From Ruminococcus sp. HUN007 (GTDB lineage: Bacteria; Bacillota; Clostridia; Oscillospirales; Ruminococcaceae): DNA of 64,000 nt. The DNA lies in NCBI RefSeq assembly GCF_000712055.1, contig NZ_JOOA01000002.1, positions 248,001-312,000 of the forward strand, in the 5' to 3' direction. The notes beneath the pieces are model-generated. The model was not told where the DNA came from. It made no database searches and saw only the letters and a list, made by a program, of their open reading frames with translations. Numbering within the stretch: position 1 is the stretch's first letter; each line of letters starts with the position of its first letter. Of the stretch, positions 17,434-26,975 are shown in pieces. The position numbers and the translations under genes were made by a program.

Positions 17434-17519
17434 CTGTTTACTCCGTTATATTCGTAAAACACTGATCATTCAGTGTTTTCCTGATAAAATTGTCATTTTA
17501 TAAGAAAGTTACTACTAAT

Positions 17520-17548
17520 AGTATACCATATTTCACGCAGAAAATCAA
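17520..17548 (-). promoter_or_regulatory. Promoter of the FAD/aldolase/PRTase operon (TTGATT-17-TATACT)
   Basis: TTGATT and TATACT on the minus strand, 17 bases apart, about 80 bases before the FAD gene. No other clear promoter was found down to 10815, so the six genes may be one transcript. A short hairpin of the form AACACTGATCATTCAGTGTT lies at about 17458-17478 in the leader. Confidence 0.6.
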
Positions 17549-17598
17549 CGAATTATACAAATTCAAAATAATTATTTTTGAATTTAATGTTTCCTTAA

Positions 17599-17637
17599 AT
17601 CAAAAACGCAGAGTCAGAAACTGCCCTGCGTTTTTGG
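17599..17637 (-). terminator. Terminator of the metal ATPase gene
   Basis: CAAAAACGCAG/CTGCGTTTTTG forms a strong stem. It overlaps the last codons of the ATPase frame as written, which is one reason to think that frame is artificially extended. Confidence 0.7.
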
Positions 17638-20142
17638 TATATATTGATTTGGTGGTTTTGAAAATATCAGTATTTTTTTTCTGAGTATCCTTACGGAGTT
17701 AAGCACACAGAGCATTGCTACACCTGAATCAGCAAATACTGCAAACCACATGTTTGCGAACCCTGCAATACCCAGTATCATTACGGCAAGCTTGAACGCA
17801 AGAGCAAAAATGATGTTCTGCTTTGCAATATGATTTGTGTCCGAAGAGATCTTAAGTGCTTTCGGAACGGCATCCATTTCTGAATTCATTATAACTATAT
17901 CGGCAGCTTCGATCGCAGCGTCAGCACCGCTTCCCATCGCCGCACTTACGTCAGCTCCGGCAAGTACCGGTGCATCGTTTATACCGTCACCGACAAACAT
18001 TACTGCTCCGTATTCACTGCGGATATCTTTCATTTTTTCAAGCTTTTCCTCAGGAAGAAGCTTAGCAAAGTAACGGTCGATATTTGTCTCGCGAGCTGTT
18101 TTTGCAGCGCTGGCTTCCGAGTCACCTGTGAGCATTACAGTTTTAATGCCTCTGGATCTGATGCTCTCGATTGCCCCGACGCTCTCGCCTTTCAGTGTAT
18201 CGCTTATTCTGAAGCATCCGGCAAGCACACCGTCCACAGCACAGAGGACATCAGTACACGCTTCACCTGCTGTATACGATGAAATGTCAATATTTCTGTT
18301 TTTCATAAGTTCAGCATTTCCGCAGATAACTCTTTTTCCGTCGATCACCGCTTCCATGCCCATTCCGGCATATTCAGTAATATCTTCAGCATCGGAAAGC
18401 TTAAGGTCAAGTTCCTCTGACTTTCTTACTATGCACTGTGCTACCGGATGTGTTGATACAGCTTCGCACGACGCACAAATGCGGCAGAGTTCATTTTCAT
18501 CTGTATCTGAATAGGTCTCAGTACTGTCAACGCTGAATATACCGCTGGTTATTGTGCCGGTCTTGTCCATTACAACAGCTTTAACAGCAGATACTGCTTC
18601 GATCGATGAACCGCTCTTGAAAAGTATCCCCTTCTTCGAACCGGCTCCGATACCTGCAAAGTATGTAAGAGGTACACTGAGAACGATCGCACACGGACAG
18701 CTGATTACAAGAAAGGTAACTGCAGTGTAGATCCATTTGCGCCAGTCTCCGGTTATCAGTGAAGGGACAACTGCAGTAAGTGCAGCTGCAGCAACTACAA
18801 CAGGTGTATATACATTTGCAAATCTAGTAATAAAACGGTCTATCTTAGGTTTGCCGGCTGCTGCATTTTCGACGCTGTCAACGATCCTGCTGACCATTGA
18901 CTCCGAAAGATACTTTGTTACTCTTATCTTCAGAACGCCGCTTAAGTTTACGCATCCGGAAAGAACACTTTCATGTTCCTTTACAGCAACCGGCAGATGC
19001 TCACCGGTTATTGAAGATGTATCAATCTCACTTTTCCCTTCAACTACTACTCCGTCGAGAGGTATTCTGTCGCCGGCTCTTACAAGAATGATGTCATCCG
19101 GTTCTGCTTCCTCAGCAGGAATAACGGTAACCTCATTTCCTTCAACAAGGTTTACTGTTTCAGGACGCATGTCGATGGCATCCATAACTGATTTTCTGCT
19201 TTTTTCAACCGCCCTGTCCTCAAAGTATTCGCCTATGCGGAAGAAGAGCATAACACCGACAGCTTCAGGATATTCCTTCAGAACAAAAGCCGCTATTGTA
19301 GCAATGGACATAAGAAACTTCTCGTTGAAGACTCTTCCGCGTAATATTCCCTTAAAAGCATCGGAAAGGATCTCCCAGCCGAGGATAAGATACGGTACAA
19401 CGTACATTAAAGCATTCAGCCATTCATTTTCCACAAAGAATTCAGCAATTTTAGCAGCCACCAGAAGCACAGCACCTGCAATTATAACAGGCAGCTCTGA
19501 TTTTTCGCTTTCGCCGTGTTCGTGAGAATGAACGTGGTCATGACTGTGTTCAGATGCAGCCTTTTCTTCATGATGATGCTCATGTTCATGCTCATGTTCG
19601 TGCTCATGTCCGCAGCAGCAGTGATCTTCTTCATGATCGTGGTGATGGTGCTCGTGTTCATGCTCATGTTCGTGCTCATGTCCGCAGCAGCAGTGATCCT
19701 CTTCGTGATCGTGGTGATGATGCTCGTGTTCATGCTCATGTTCGTGGTCATGGTCGTGACAGCAGCAGTGATCCTCTTCGTGATCGTGGTGATGATGTTC
19801 GTGTTCATGTTCGTGGTCATGATCATGGCAGCAGCAGCCTTCTTCATCACGTTCATGGTGATGATGTTCTTCCACGTGGGAATGATTTCTGCGGGTACGG
19901 TGAGATGTTCCGCTGCCTTCCTCAATTAGTTCCACACCGGGTTCGATCGCATCACATTTACTGCTTATTTTATTAAAAAGTTCTTCTGTATGCCTCGCTT
20001 TTATCCTGAATTTTTTCGAAGTGAAAACGAGTATTGCCTCTTCCACTTCTTCCATTTCATTAATGGCAGCTTCGATTTTTGAAGCGCAGTGAGCACAGTC
20101 GAGGTTTTTGATGTTATAAACTTTAAGAGTAATTTCGTTCAT
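17614..20142 (-). CDS. P1B-type heavy-metal (Zn/Cd) transporting ATPase with His/Cys-rich N-terminus
   Basis: Exports divalent metal ions, probably Zn(II)/Cd(II), across the cell membrane. From the MNEITLKV start there is an HMA domain with LDCAHCASKIE (about residues 14-24), a His/Cys repeat (about 87-208), and the ATPase core. The core has the TM metal site SCPCAIVLSVP, phosphorylation loop DKTGTITSG, nucleotide site STHPVAQ and hinge GDGINDAPVLAGAD. An upstream ATG at 20190 would start at the predicted +1, so 20142 is chosen. Removing one base from the eight-T run at 17673-17680 ends the protein at LNSVRILRKKY with a stop at 17667. The extra tail ILIFSKPPNQ and onward is probably false. 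No metal-responsive repressor gene lies next to it. Confidence 0.93.
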   Translation of the reverse strand: MNEITLKVYNIKNLDCAHCASKIEAAINEMEEVEEAILVFTSKKFRIKARHTEELFNKISSKCDAIEPGVELIEEGSGTSHRTRRNHSHVEEHHHHERDEEGCCCHDHDHEHEHEHHHHDHEEDHCCCHDHDHEHEHEHEHHHHDHEEDHCCCGHEHEHEHEHEHHHHDHEEDHCCCGHEHEHEHEHEHHHEEKAASEHSHDHVHSHEHGESEKSELPVIIAGAVLLVAAKIAEFFVENEWLNALMYVVPYLILGWEILSDAFKGILRGRVFNEKFLMSIATIAAFVLKEYPEAVGVMLFFRIGEYFEDRAVEKSRKSVMDAIDMRPETVNLVEGNEVTVIPAEEAEPDDIILVRAGDRIPLDGVVVEGKSEIDTSSITGEHLPVAVKEHESVLSGCVNLSGVLKIRVTKYLSESMVSRIVDSVENAAAGKPKIDRFITRFANVYTPVVVAAAALTAVVPSLITGDWRKWIYTAVTFLVISCPCAIVLSVPLTYFAGIGAGSKKGILFKSGSSIEAVSAVKAVVMDKTGTITSGIFSVDSTETYSDTDENELCRICASCEAVSTHPVAQCIVRKSEELDLKLSDAEDITEYAGMGMEAVIDGKRVICGNAELMKNRNIDISSYTAGEACTDVLCAVDGVLAGCFRISDTLKGESVGAIESIRSRGIKTVMLTGDSEASAAKTARETNIDRYFAKLLPEEKLEKMKDIRSEYGAVMFVGDGINDAPVLAGADVSAAMGSGADAAIEAADIVIMNSEMDAVPKALKISSDTNHIAKQNIIFALAFKLAVMILGIAGFANMWFAVFADSGVAMLCVLNSVRILRKKILIFSKPPNQYIPKTQGSF
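19576..19866 (-). repeat. Four tandem His/Cys repeats inside the metal ATPase gene
   Basis: Four units of 23-25 codons read HHHHDHEEDHCCC followed by H(D/E)HEHEHEHE; the first unit is diverged (HHHHERDEEGCCC). Units three and four are almost identical in DNA, which points to recent slippage or recombination. The array gives 12 cysteines and dozens of histidines and lies in frame between the HMA domain and the first membrane helices. Confidence 0.85.
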
Positions 20143-20196
20143 TTCAGGACACCGTCTTTCTATCATAAGAACATATGAATATCTGTTCATGTATTC

Positions 20197-20225
20197 ATTA
20201 TAGCACCATCACTATGCTCTGTCAA
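20197..20225 (-). promoter_or_regulatory. Promoter of the metal ATPase gene (TTGACA-17-TATAAT)
   Basis: Both hexamers are perfect consensus, with 17 bases between, on the minus strand. Transcription would begin near 20190, leaving a ~47-base leader to the ATG at 20142. Confidence 0.75.
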
Positions 20226-20240
20226 TATATTTCAAAGAAA

Positions 20241-20276
20241 AAACAGCAGAAATTTCCGAAAAAACTTCTGCTGTTT
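20241..20276 (-). terminator. Terminator of the ABC exporter operon
   Basis: AAACAGCAGAA/TTCTGCTGTTT stem with A and T flanks, about 30 bases past the last permease stop. Confidence 0.75.
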
Positions 20277-20307
20277 TTATTTGGTTTATTAATACGAATT
20301 CCTGTAA

Positions 20308-21606
20308 TTATTCGTAACGCAGTGCGTCAACGACTTCCATCTTTGCAGCCTTGTCAGCCGGATAAACGCCGAATACAAGTCCTACAACAAATGAGAAAAC
20401 AACTGAGCCGATGATTGCTCCCAAAGGTACAGTAAGATCGATGCTGATCGGAAGATTAAGGTTAGCAGTAAACTTTATAGCAAGCATTGCCATAAGCTTT
20501 GCCTCGATAAGCCCTAAAACAATACCAATAACAGAACCGATAAGTGATATTACAATAGATTCAGTAATAAACTGTAATCTGATCGACTTATTATCAGCAC
20601 CCATGGCCTTACGAACACCTATCTCCATCGTTCTTTCATTTACACTTACGAGCATGATGTTCATAACGCCGATACCGCCGACAATCAGAGAAACTGCAGC
20701 GATTGCGGCAATTATAAGAGTAAGTACATTGATAATTGTATCGACCATTTCAATTTCTTCAGTAGAAGATTCAGTGTATACCATCTCACCTTCAGCAAGG
20801 TAAGGAGTATAGAGCTCAGTAGCAACTTCTTTAAGCTCTTTAGGAGATATATCGTCAGGTGCTATAAACTGAATACTGTTGGAATTTTTCACCTTTGAGC
20901 CCATTACCCTGTCAATATACGAATAAGGGAAAATAGCCATCTGCGGTGAGTTATCTGATCCGCCTAATCCTAAAGCGTTTATATCGATCTTATCTTTAGT
21001 AACGCCTACTACTGTTGCGTTAAGAGTGGCCCTTCCAAGCTCAGGAGAAGGAGTCGACTGACTGACATTTACCTGTCTGCCGACAGCACTTGCATCTTTA
21101 CCAAAGAGTTTCTCAGCTGTTTTTTCTGTTATAACAACAGAAGCTGAGCAGTTATCAATATCTTCCTCAGTAATAAACCGACCGTCTATTATATCGACGC
21201 CCAGTGATGTTATAGTGTTAGGTGAAACACTGTAAACAATGATCTTTGAACTTTCTTCGCCGTTCGCATTCAGAGTGCTGTGTCCTACCATAGAAGCCGT
21301 TACTCTTTTTACGCGGCCGTCAAACGCATCTTCAAACTGTCTGATCATGTCTTCGGTCATCTCAGTTCCGGACATATCGCCTTCATTAGCAAATTTCTGC
21401 ATATCAAAAAGCATTATAGCAAACTGATTTCCCTGTACAAGATCGCCAAGTGCTGTACTCATAGTTTTGCTGATAGTACTTCCTATGGTATTGATAAGAA
21501 TAACTGAACTAATACCAACGACTATACCAAGAGTAGTAAGGAAGGTTCTCATCTTACTGGCTGTCAGACAGCGAAAAGCCGAAAGAATATATTCTGTAAT
21601 ACTCAT
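20308..21606 (-). CDS. MacB-type ABC transporter permease
   Basis: About 432 residues. It has an N-terminal TM helix after a short amphipathic start (SAFRCLTASKMRTFLTTLGI), a large extracellular MacB periplasmic-core domain (about 45-290), and three C-terminal TM helices with the FtsX motif (GGIGVMNIMLVSVNERTMEI and onward into IGVRKAMGA). The last residues, GVYPADKAAKMEVVDALRYE, are typical. It is the fifth gene of the operon and follows the second adaptor directly. The ATG at 21606 is used rather than the upstream start because it is the usual MacB-like N-terminus. Confidence 0.9.
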   Translation of the reverse strand: MSITEYILSAFRCLTASKMRTFLTTLGIVVGISSVILINTIGSTISKTMSTALGDLVQGNQFAIMLFDMQKFANEGDMSGTEMTEDMIRQFEDAFDGRVKRVTASMVGHSTLNANGEESSKIIVYSVSPNTITSLGVDIIDGRFITEEDIDNCSASVVITEKTAEKLFGKDASAVGRQVNVSQSTPSPELGRATLNATVVGVTKDKIDINALGLGGSDNSPQMAIFPYSYIDRVMGSKVKNSNSIQFIAPDDISPKELKEVATELYTPYLAEGEMVYTESSTEEIEMVDTIINVLTLIIAAIAAVSLIVGGIGVMNIMLVSVNERTMEIGVRKAMGADNKSIRLQFITESIVISLIGSVIGIVLGLIEAKLMAMLAIKFTANLNLPISIDLTVPLGAIIGSVVFSFVVGLVFGVYPADKAAKMEVVDALRYE

Positions 21607-21614
21607 ATCAACTA

Positions 21615-22985
21615 TCAACCTTCCATTCCCTTCACCTTGATCCTGTCACCTTCATTATGCGTTGTAACATTACCAACAATAAGGTCACCTTCATTAAGAC
21701 TGTCAGACTTAACTTCAACATAAAACGAAGATTCATAGCCTTTTTCTATATTCACTTTTTCAGCAACGTACTCATCGCCTTTTTTTACAGCACGGTAAAC
21801 ATAGTTGTTTCCGTTTTCGTCCTCACCAATTGCATCGTACTGAACCGACGGACGTGATCCCTCGTTTACAAGATAAATCTTTGCAGCCGTCGCAACATTA
21901 TGTCTAAGCTTATCCATAACTGATTTATCTGTAATTTCAAGCTCTACAGCATATCCATCGCCTGTATTGCTGTAAATGTCTGATACCTTTAATACCTTGG
22001 CCGGGATCTCTTCCGCACCGGTAAGAGTTGTCCTGAAGCCTGCTTCCTGACCTGGCTTAATATCAAGTACATCTTTACTGTCAACATAGGCTTCAACTTT
22101 ATAATTTCCGAGAGTTCCTATTCTGAAGAGACCACCGTCAAAAGCATATCCGCCTTCTGAAGCAAAGCAGTCAGCGATTATTCCGGACTTAGGCGCTTTA
22201 ACTATAAGATGATCTTTCTCATCCTTAAGTTTCTGAAGCTGATCTTCATAGTCACGGATTATAGCGTCAGCATCAGTGATAGACTTGATGTAATCATTAC
22301 TGCTGAGAGTATCGATAACTTTTCTCTGAGCATCCCTGGCCTGGGAAAGAGTCTTTTCTGCTGCTCTTATCTGATCATTGATGCCATCAAGCTGCGACAG
22401 ATACTGATTGTACATCTCCTCGTACATAGCCGCTTCTTCAGGATTTGATGTTGAGTAACATTTATCAAAGTATTCAGAATACTTGTTATAGGTGTCATCG
22501 TACATCTTTCTTGCTGAATTTACTGCAAGCTGTGCACTTTCCACCTGAAGTGCTGCCTGTTTTCTCTGATATTCAGCAGTACCAGCCTCTTCGTTATTGT
22601 CAAGTGCATCTGCTGACTTTTTATCGCTTATATATTTCTCGATACGTGCAATTTCTTCGTCGATACCCTCACCGTCAAATTCGCAGAGAACATCGCCTTC
22701 CTTAACTTCATCGCCGAGTTTGAAATAAACTTTTTTTATCTTCTGGGTAACATTAGTTGACACAGTTTCAATGTCATTCATTACCACTTTACCTGTAGCA
22801 GATCTGTACTCATTAAGATCCCTGCTTTCAAATGGGATAACATAATCATAAGTATTAGGATCGCTGTTAAGATCAAGCTTCAATGCAGCGAACCATGCCA
22901 GAAAACCTGCTATCAGAAGCCAGAAAATCACATTTCTGATGATTTTTCTGGTTTTCTTTTTATTTCTGATGGATTTTTCTTTCAT
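21615..22985 (-). CDS. HlyD/RND-type membrane-fusion adaptor protein (second copy)
   Basis: About 456 residues: N-terminal TM anchor (NVIFWLLIAGFLAWFAALKL), a biotinyl-lipoyl half-motif (YFKLGDEVKEGDVLCEFDG), a long coiled-coil hairpin (about 130-250), and the second lipoyl half (LIVKAPKSGIIADCFASEGG). A beta-barrel domain follows. In Firmicutes such adaptors work with MacB-type permeases to export peptides or drugs. The gene overlaps the downstream permease by the stop/start region. The ATG at 22985 follows AAAGGA. Confidence 0.88.
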   Translation of the reverse strand: MKEKSIRNKKKTRKIIRNVIFWLLIAGFLAWFAALKLDLNSDPNTYDYVIPFESRDLNEYRSATGKVVMNDIETVSTNVTQKIKKVYFKLGDEVKEGDVLCEFDGEGIDEEIARIEKYISDKKSADALDNNEEAGTAEYQRKQAALQVESAQLAVNSARKMYDDTYNKYSEYFDKCYSTSNPEEAAMYEEMYNQYLSQLDGINDQIRAAEKTLSQARDAQRKVIDTLSSNDYIKSITDADAIIRDYEDQLQKLKDEKDHLIVKAPKSGIIADCFASEGGYAFDGGLFRIGTLGNYKVEAYVDSKDVLDIKPGQEAGFRTTLTGAEEIPAKVLKVSDIYSNTGDGYAVELEITDKSVMDKLRHNVATAAKIYLVNEGSRPSVQYDAIGEDENGNNYVYRAVKKGDEYVAEKVNIEKGYESSFYVEVKSDSLNEGDLIVGNVTTHNEGDRIKVKGMEG

Positions 22986-23006
22986 TATCTGTTGTCCTTT
23001 CACGTT

Positions 23007-24380
23007 CTATTCATATCTCAATGCATCGACCGGCTGCATTCTGGCACCCTTGTTCGCAGGATAAAGTCCAAATATAATACCTACTGCAAGTGAGAAAAGG
23101 GTTGAAATAACAATTGCGTTGACCGATGGTGTAACGTGCACTTCTGCATTCTTTAAGAAATACTTAAAGCTTTCGTTAGGAATAAGATCATACAGCTTGT
23201 CAAGATTAGATTCCAGTATCATACCGAAAAACATTCCAAAAAAAACACCCACAGCACATGCTATAAGACAAATCATTGCAGATTCAAAAAGAAACTGTGT
23301 GCGGATAGAGCTGTTTCTGGCGCCGAGAGCCTTCTTTATACCTATTTCCTTAGTTCTTTCTGTTACACTTACAAGCATGGTATTCATAAGTCCAATACCA
23401 CCGACAAGAAGCGAAATAGCTGCTATCACAACAAAAGAACCGGTTATAACAGAAATAATATTAGTTATCGAGGACAACTGATCAAGAATATCAAGAACGG
23501 AATAATTATAATCCGGATCACTGCCGTATTTATCAAGCGCAAAGCTTTCGATTAATGCTTTTGCTTTTTCTGTTGACGCTTTATCCTTTACAACAAAGCG
23601 CATAACAGCCGTTTTATCATCGTCTTCTCCGATAACTGCATTAAAAGTCTGAGAAGGACAAAGCAGATCAGTAACAGTGTTTTCAGTTGTAATATCCGGT
23701 GTACCTTTTGATGCAACATATTCATAAACGCCGACAACTGTTAAGCTCATAGTAGCTTTATAAGTATATAGCTGCTCATTGCCTTCTTCGTCATAATATG
23801 TTTCAGAAAAAACAGCTTCAAAATCAAGAGTTTTACCAATTGCATCATTGCATGAACCAAAAAGTGATTTTGCCGCAAAATCTGTAATAACGCATACCGG
23901 CTTTCTGTAACGGCATTCCTCAAGATTTATAAATCTGCCGTTAGTTATCCTGAGTTTCTGAGTCAGAGCATAAGACGAAGTAACGCCCTTCACATCAACA
24001 TTTGCTTTATGTTTATTATCCAGCATGATCGTCGCCGCAGCATCAGCATACGTACCATTATCAAAATCAATTATAACGCCATCTGTCGAATTAATGAAAT
24101 CATAAATTTCATCTAAGTCAAACGGGTATTTATTATAATCGATATCACTGTTCGAATTCTGGTCATTAATATCCCATCCTGAAACAAGATAAATCGTATT
24201 TCCGCCCGTAAACATCTGAACCATGTAATCTTCAATTATCTTGCTGACCGTATCACCGATAGATACAATGGAAAGGACAGAGCTCAGACCGATAATAATA
24301 CCGATCATCGTAAGAAATGTTCTTTTTTTATTAAGGACAAGTGAATTATATGCCTGACGAATGTTTTCAAACAGCAGCAT
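23007..24380 (-). CDS. MacB-type ABC transporter permease (first copy)
   Basis: About 457 residues with the same plan as the permease at 20308: one N-terminal TM (NKKRTFLTMIGIIIGLSSVL), an extracellular core domain (about 45-300) and three C-terminal helices with GGIGLMNTMLVSVTERTKEI. It ends GLYPANKGARMQPVDALRYE. The start MLLFENIRQ at 24380 follows GGAGGTGA and overlaps the ATPase gene, so the two are translationally coupled. The two permeases may form a heterodimer sharing the single ATPase. Confidence 0.9.
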   Translation of the reverse strand: MLLFENIRQAYNSLVLNKKRTFLTMIGIIIGLSSVLSIVSIGDTVSKIIEDYMVQMFTGGNTIYLVSGWDINDQNSNSDIDYNKYPFDLDEIYDFINSTDGVIIDFDNGTYADAAATIMLDNKHKANVDVKGVTSSYALTQKLRITNGRFINLEECRYRKPVCVITDFAAKSLFGSCNDAIGKTLDFEAVFSETYYDEEGNEQLYTYKATMSLTVVGVYEYVASKGTPDITTENTVTDLLCPSQTFNAVIGEDDDKTAVMRFVVKDKASTEKAKALIESFALDKYGSDPDYNYSVLDILDQLSSITNIISVITGSFVVIAAISLLVGGIGLMNTMLVSVTERTKEIGIKKALGARNSSIRTQFLFESAMICLIACAVGVFFGMFFGMILESNLDKLYDLIPNESFKYFLKNAEVHVTPSVNAIVISTLFSLAVGIIFGLYPANKGARMQPVDALRYE

Positions 24381-25104
24381 TTTCTTCACCTCCGGCATCC
24401 TGTACCTTTGTTCCGGTATCAGAAACTACAGAGCCGTCGGAGATAGTAATTATTCTCTCTGTTTCCTTAGCAAGTTCAGGACTGTGTGTGATGAGGATTA
24501 TCGTCTTTCCTGATTTATGAAGCTTATGGAAAATATCCATAACTATACGGCCTGTTTTAGTATCAAGAGCACCGGTTGGTTCATCGGCAAGGATAAGCGC
24601 AGGATCGTTGGCCATCGCTCTTGCAATAGCAACTCTCTGCTTCTGTCCGCCTGAAAGTTCGTTAGGATTATGGTCATAACGTTCTGCCATTCCGACGATC
24701 TCAAGAAGTTCCTTGGCGCGGTTTGTTCTTTCCCTTCTTCCCTTTCCGGCGTACATCATCGGGATCTCAACGTTCTTGAGAGCTGAGGTTCTCGGAATAA
24801 GATTGAAGTTCTGAAAAACGAAACCTATCTGCCTGTTTCTTATATTACTGAGTTTCTTATCGGAAAGTTTGCTTATGTCTTCACCGTTGAAGAAATAGGA
24901 ACCCTCTGTCGGTCTGTCAAGTGCACCTATTATGTTCATAAGTGTACTTTTACCGGAACCGGATTCGCCTACAATGGCAACAAATTCACCTTCGTGAACT
25001 TTAATATCCATACCGTTCAGGATCTGAAGTTCGTTCGGCTGACCAATGTAGAATCTTTTGATTATTCCCTGAAGATCAACGACTACTTTTTTACTATCAC
25101 TCAT
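24367..25104 (-). CDS. MacB/LolD-type ABC transporter ATPase
   Basis: About 245 residues with Walker [22 protein letters not shown]-loop [17 protein letters not shown], signature [16 protein letters not shown], Walker [14 protein letters not shown] and H-loop ITHSPELAK. It powers both permeases. The start MSDSKKVVV at 25104 overlaps the upstream adaptor stop (ATGAGTGA) and follows GGGAG. Confidence 0.94.
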   Translation of the reverse strand: MSDSKKVVVDLQGIIKRFYIGQPNELQILNGMDIKVHEGEFVAIVGESGSGKSTLMNIIGALDRPTEGSYFFNGEDISKLSDKKLSNIRNRQIGFVFQNFNLIPRTSALKNVEIPMMYAGKGRRERTNRAKELLEIVGMAERYDHNPNELSGGQKQRVAIARAMANDPALILADEPTGALDTKTGRIVMDIFHKLHKSGKTIILITHSPELAKETERIITISDGSVVSDTGTKVQDAGGEENAAV

Positions 25105-26572
25105 CGTCGTTTTCTCCCTTTTCTTCATCAGTATCATTTCTGTTTTTTCCGGTTACCTTTACGTCTACGATGTCATCTTCCTTGCATCTGCCCGGCATAG
25201 ATACTATGTAGTCACCTTTTTCAAGGCCTTCACCTGATATTTCAACATAAGTGTTGTTTTCATTGCCCTTTGTTACTTCAACTTTTCTGAGCTTGTATGT
25301 ATTATCTGACTGCTTTTCAGCTTCATATACATAAAACTTTTTATCATCTTCGTTTTCACTGTCATCATCTTTCCTGTCACTGAAAACGGACTTTTTAGTT
25401 ACGGCAAGAGTATTCTCCGCATCGAGTGTTGTAATAACAACTGTAGCTTTCATACCTATACGGAAATTTGTAGGATCATCTATATTTATATAACCGTCAA
25501 ATCCGTTTGCTGACTTGATGTCAAGTACTCTGTCAACTACACCTGAGTATTCGTCATCTTTTCTTGCAGGTATAGTAACAACAGCTTTCATTCCGGACTT
25601 TACGCTGAGAAGATCCTTTTCATCTATTGATACATGAACACATACATTCGATGCATTCTGAAGAGTCATAAGAATACCGTCACGGCATACCTTGCCTTCT
25701 TCAGCAGGAATAGTTGCTATAACTCCTGCGCCCGTTGCCCTGACTTTTGTTTTTTCAAGATCTTTCTTAAGCTCTTCAAGTCTGTTTTTGTTGTCTGTAT
25801 CAGAACTGTTTGTAAGAGAATATGTATCTATATTATACTGTGCTGAATCTGCCTGGCTTTTGGCTGAGATCTTTGCTGATTCAACAGCCTTTTCATACAT
25901 CGCAATAGTTTCCTTAAGGCTCTGCATCTTGGAATTTGCGGTTTCATAAGCACTCATTGCGGCAGCTACTTCACCCATTTTCAGCTTGTACTGCTCCATA
26001 AGCACCTTGGCCTGTACTTCATCACCTGCATTCAGAGCCTGATTCTGAAGATCGTTTGCCTCGTTTGTCAGACTTTCATATCTGGCACGGTTCTCGTTAT
26101 AGGAATTCTGTTCTGAATTATAACTGTTTCTTGCATCTTCAAGCTTTTTATTCGCTTCATCAATATCAAGCTGACCTGATTTTCTTGTGTTTTCAAGTTC
26201 TTTCTGAAGTTGCTGATATTTGTAATCGTAAAGTGTACTTGAGTCGCTTATATTCTTCTCAAGATTAGCGATATTCTTTTCAATCTCAGAAGAATCAAGT
26301 TCACAAAGAATGTCGCCTGCTTTAACTGAATCGCCTACGCTCACATATAATTTTGTGACCTTAAGATTTGTAAGATCAGTCATAACTGTTGAATCTTTCT
26401 CTGTACTTTCAACAGTACCTCCGAGTTCAAGCGTTTCACTAAGATCCTTTTCGCTCAGTTCCGCAACATTTACCTTTTTCAATGAGCTGCTGTCTGATTT
26501 CTTTCCGCATCCGGCAGAAAGAAGGCATACCGAGCAAAGAAGTGCAGTTACTCTCAGCATTTTTCTGTTCAT
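25097..26572 (-). CDS. HlyD/RND-type adaptor lipoprotein (first copy)
   Basis: About 491 residues. The N-terminus MNRKMLRVTALLCSVCLLSA ends in the lipobox LSAGCG, so this copy is membrane-anchored by lipid. It has lipoyl halves at VSVGDSVKAGDILCELDSS and VRATGAGVIATIPAEEGKVC around a ~170-residue coiled coil, then the barrel domain. It is the first gene of a five-gene operon: adaptor, ATPase, permease, adaptor, permease. The promoter is at 26642-26670. Confidence 0.9.
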   Translation of the reverse strand: MNRKMLRVTALLCSVCLLSAGCGKKSDSSSLKKVNVAELSEKDLSETLELGGTVESTEKDSTVMTDLTNLKVTKLYVSVGDSVKAGDILCELDSSEIEKNIANLEKNISDSSTLYDYKYQQLQKELENTRKSGQLDIDEANKKLEDARNSYNSEQNSYNENRARYESLTNEANDLQNQALNAGDEVQAKVLMEQYKLKMGEVAAAMSAYETANSKMQSLKETIAMYEKAVESAKISAKSQADSAQYNIDTYSLTNSSDTDNKNRLEELKKDLEKTKVRATGAGVIATIPAEEGKVCRDGILMTLQNASNVCVHVSIDEKDLLSVKSGMKAVVTIPARKDDEYSGVVDRVLDIKSANGFDGYINIDDPTNFRIGMKATVVITTLDAENTLAVTKKSVFSDRKDDDSENEDDKKFYVYEAEKQSDNTYKLRKVEVTKGNENNTYVEISGEGLEKGDYIVSMPGRCKEDDIVDVKVTGKNRNDTDEEKGENDDE

Positions 26573-26641
26573 AAAATTTGTCTATCCTTTCTTGTTTTGT
26601 TTTAATATGACACTAAGCAATGAAAGATGTCACATAAATAA

Positions 26642-26670
26642 ATTATACTACTGACATGTAGAATTGTCAA
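26642..26670 (-). promoter_or_regulatory. Promoter of the ABC exporter operon (TTGACA-17-TATAAT)
   Basis: Both hexamers are perfect consensus on the minus strand, with 17 bases between them, about 70 bases before the first adaptor gene. Confidence 0.78.
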
Positions 26671-26739
26671 TATAATTTGTACATTAAACAGCTACGAAAT
26701 CAACACAATTCGTAAGTTTCGTGCATTTATAATTATGTA

Positions 26740-26820
26740 TTAAGGAAACACTGATCAAACCGGAAATCCGGCTTCGCCCCGGAGCCCTGCGCTGATTATG
26801 AACGAATCAGCGTTTCCTTG
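26740..26820. repeat. Dispersed palindromic repeat, copy B (shortened)
   Basis: It begins TTAAGGAAACACTGATCAAA and ends ATCAGCGTTTCCTT like copy A, but the centre is shortened to one hairpin half joined to GCCCCGGAGCCC. It lies between the divergent exporter operon and the 115-residue protein gene; the rest of that 400-base gap holds their two promoters. Confidence 0.75.
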
Positions 26821-26871
26821 AGTATAATAAAGACGCCCCCATTATTATCGCAGATACGGACTGCAGTACAG

Positions 26872-26900
26872 TAGACAAACGAACCATTTTATGATATAAT
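26872..26900 (+). promoter_or_regulatory. Promoter of the 115-aa protein gene (TAGACA-17-TATAAT)
   Basis: TAGACA and TATAAT with a 17-base spacer, about 70 bases before the coding start. Confidence 0.6.
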
Positions 26901-26975
26901 TATTAGTAAACAGTAAATATGAATACATCACGGTTTGGAGTCTGAGATACACTCATCAGATCGGGAGGCGGTAAT

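Noticed and set aside
19576..19866. Regular tandem repeat that could look like a CRISPR array
   Set aside because: There are no unique spacers; the repeats encode an in-frame protein segment and no cas genes are near. I saw no CRISPR array anywhere in the window.
19516..19976. Long open frames on both strands through the His/Cys repeat (for example a Met/Val-rich plus-strand frame)
   Set aside because: They arise from low-complexity CATGAA-type repeats in the ATPase gene and have no ribosome-binding site or family features.
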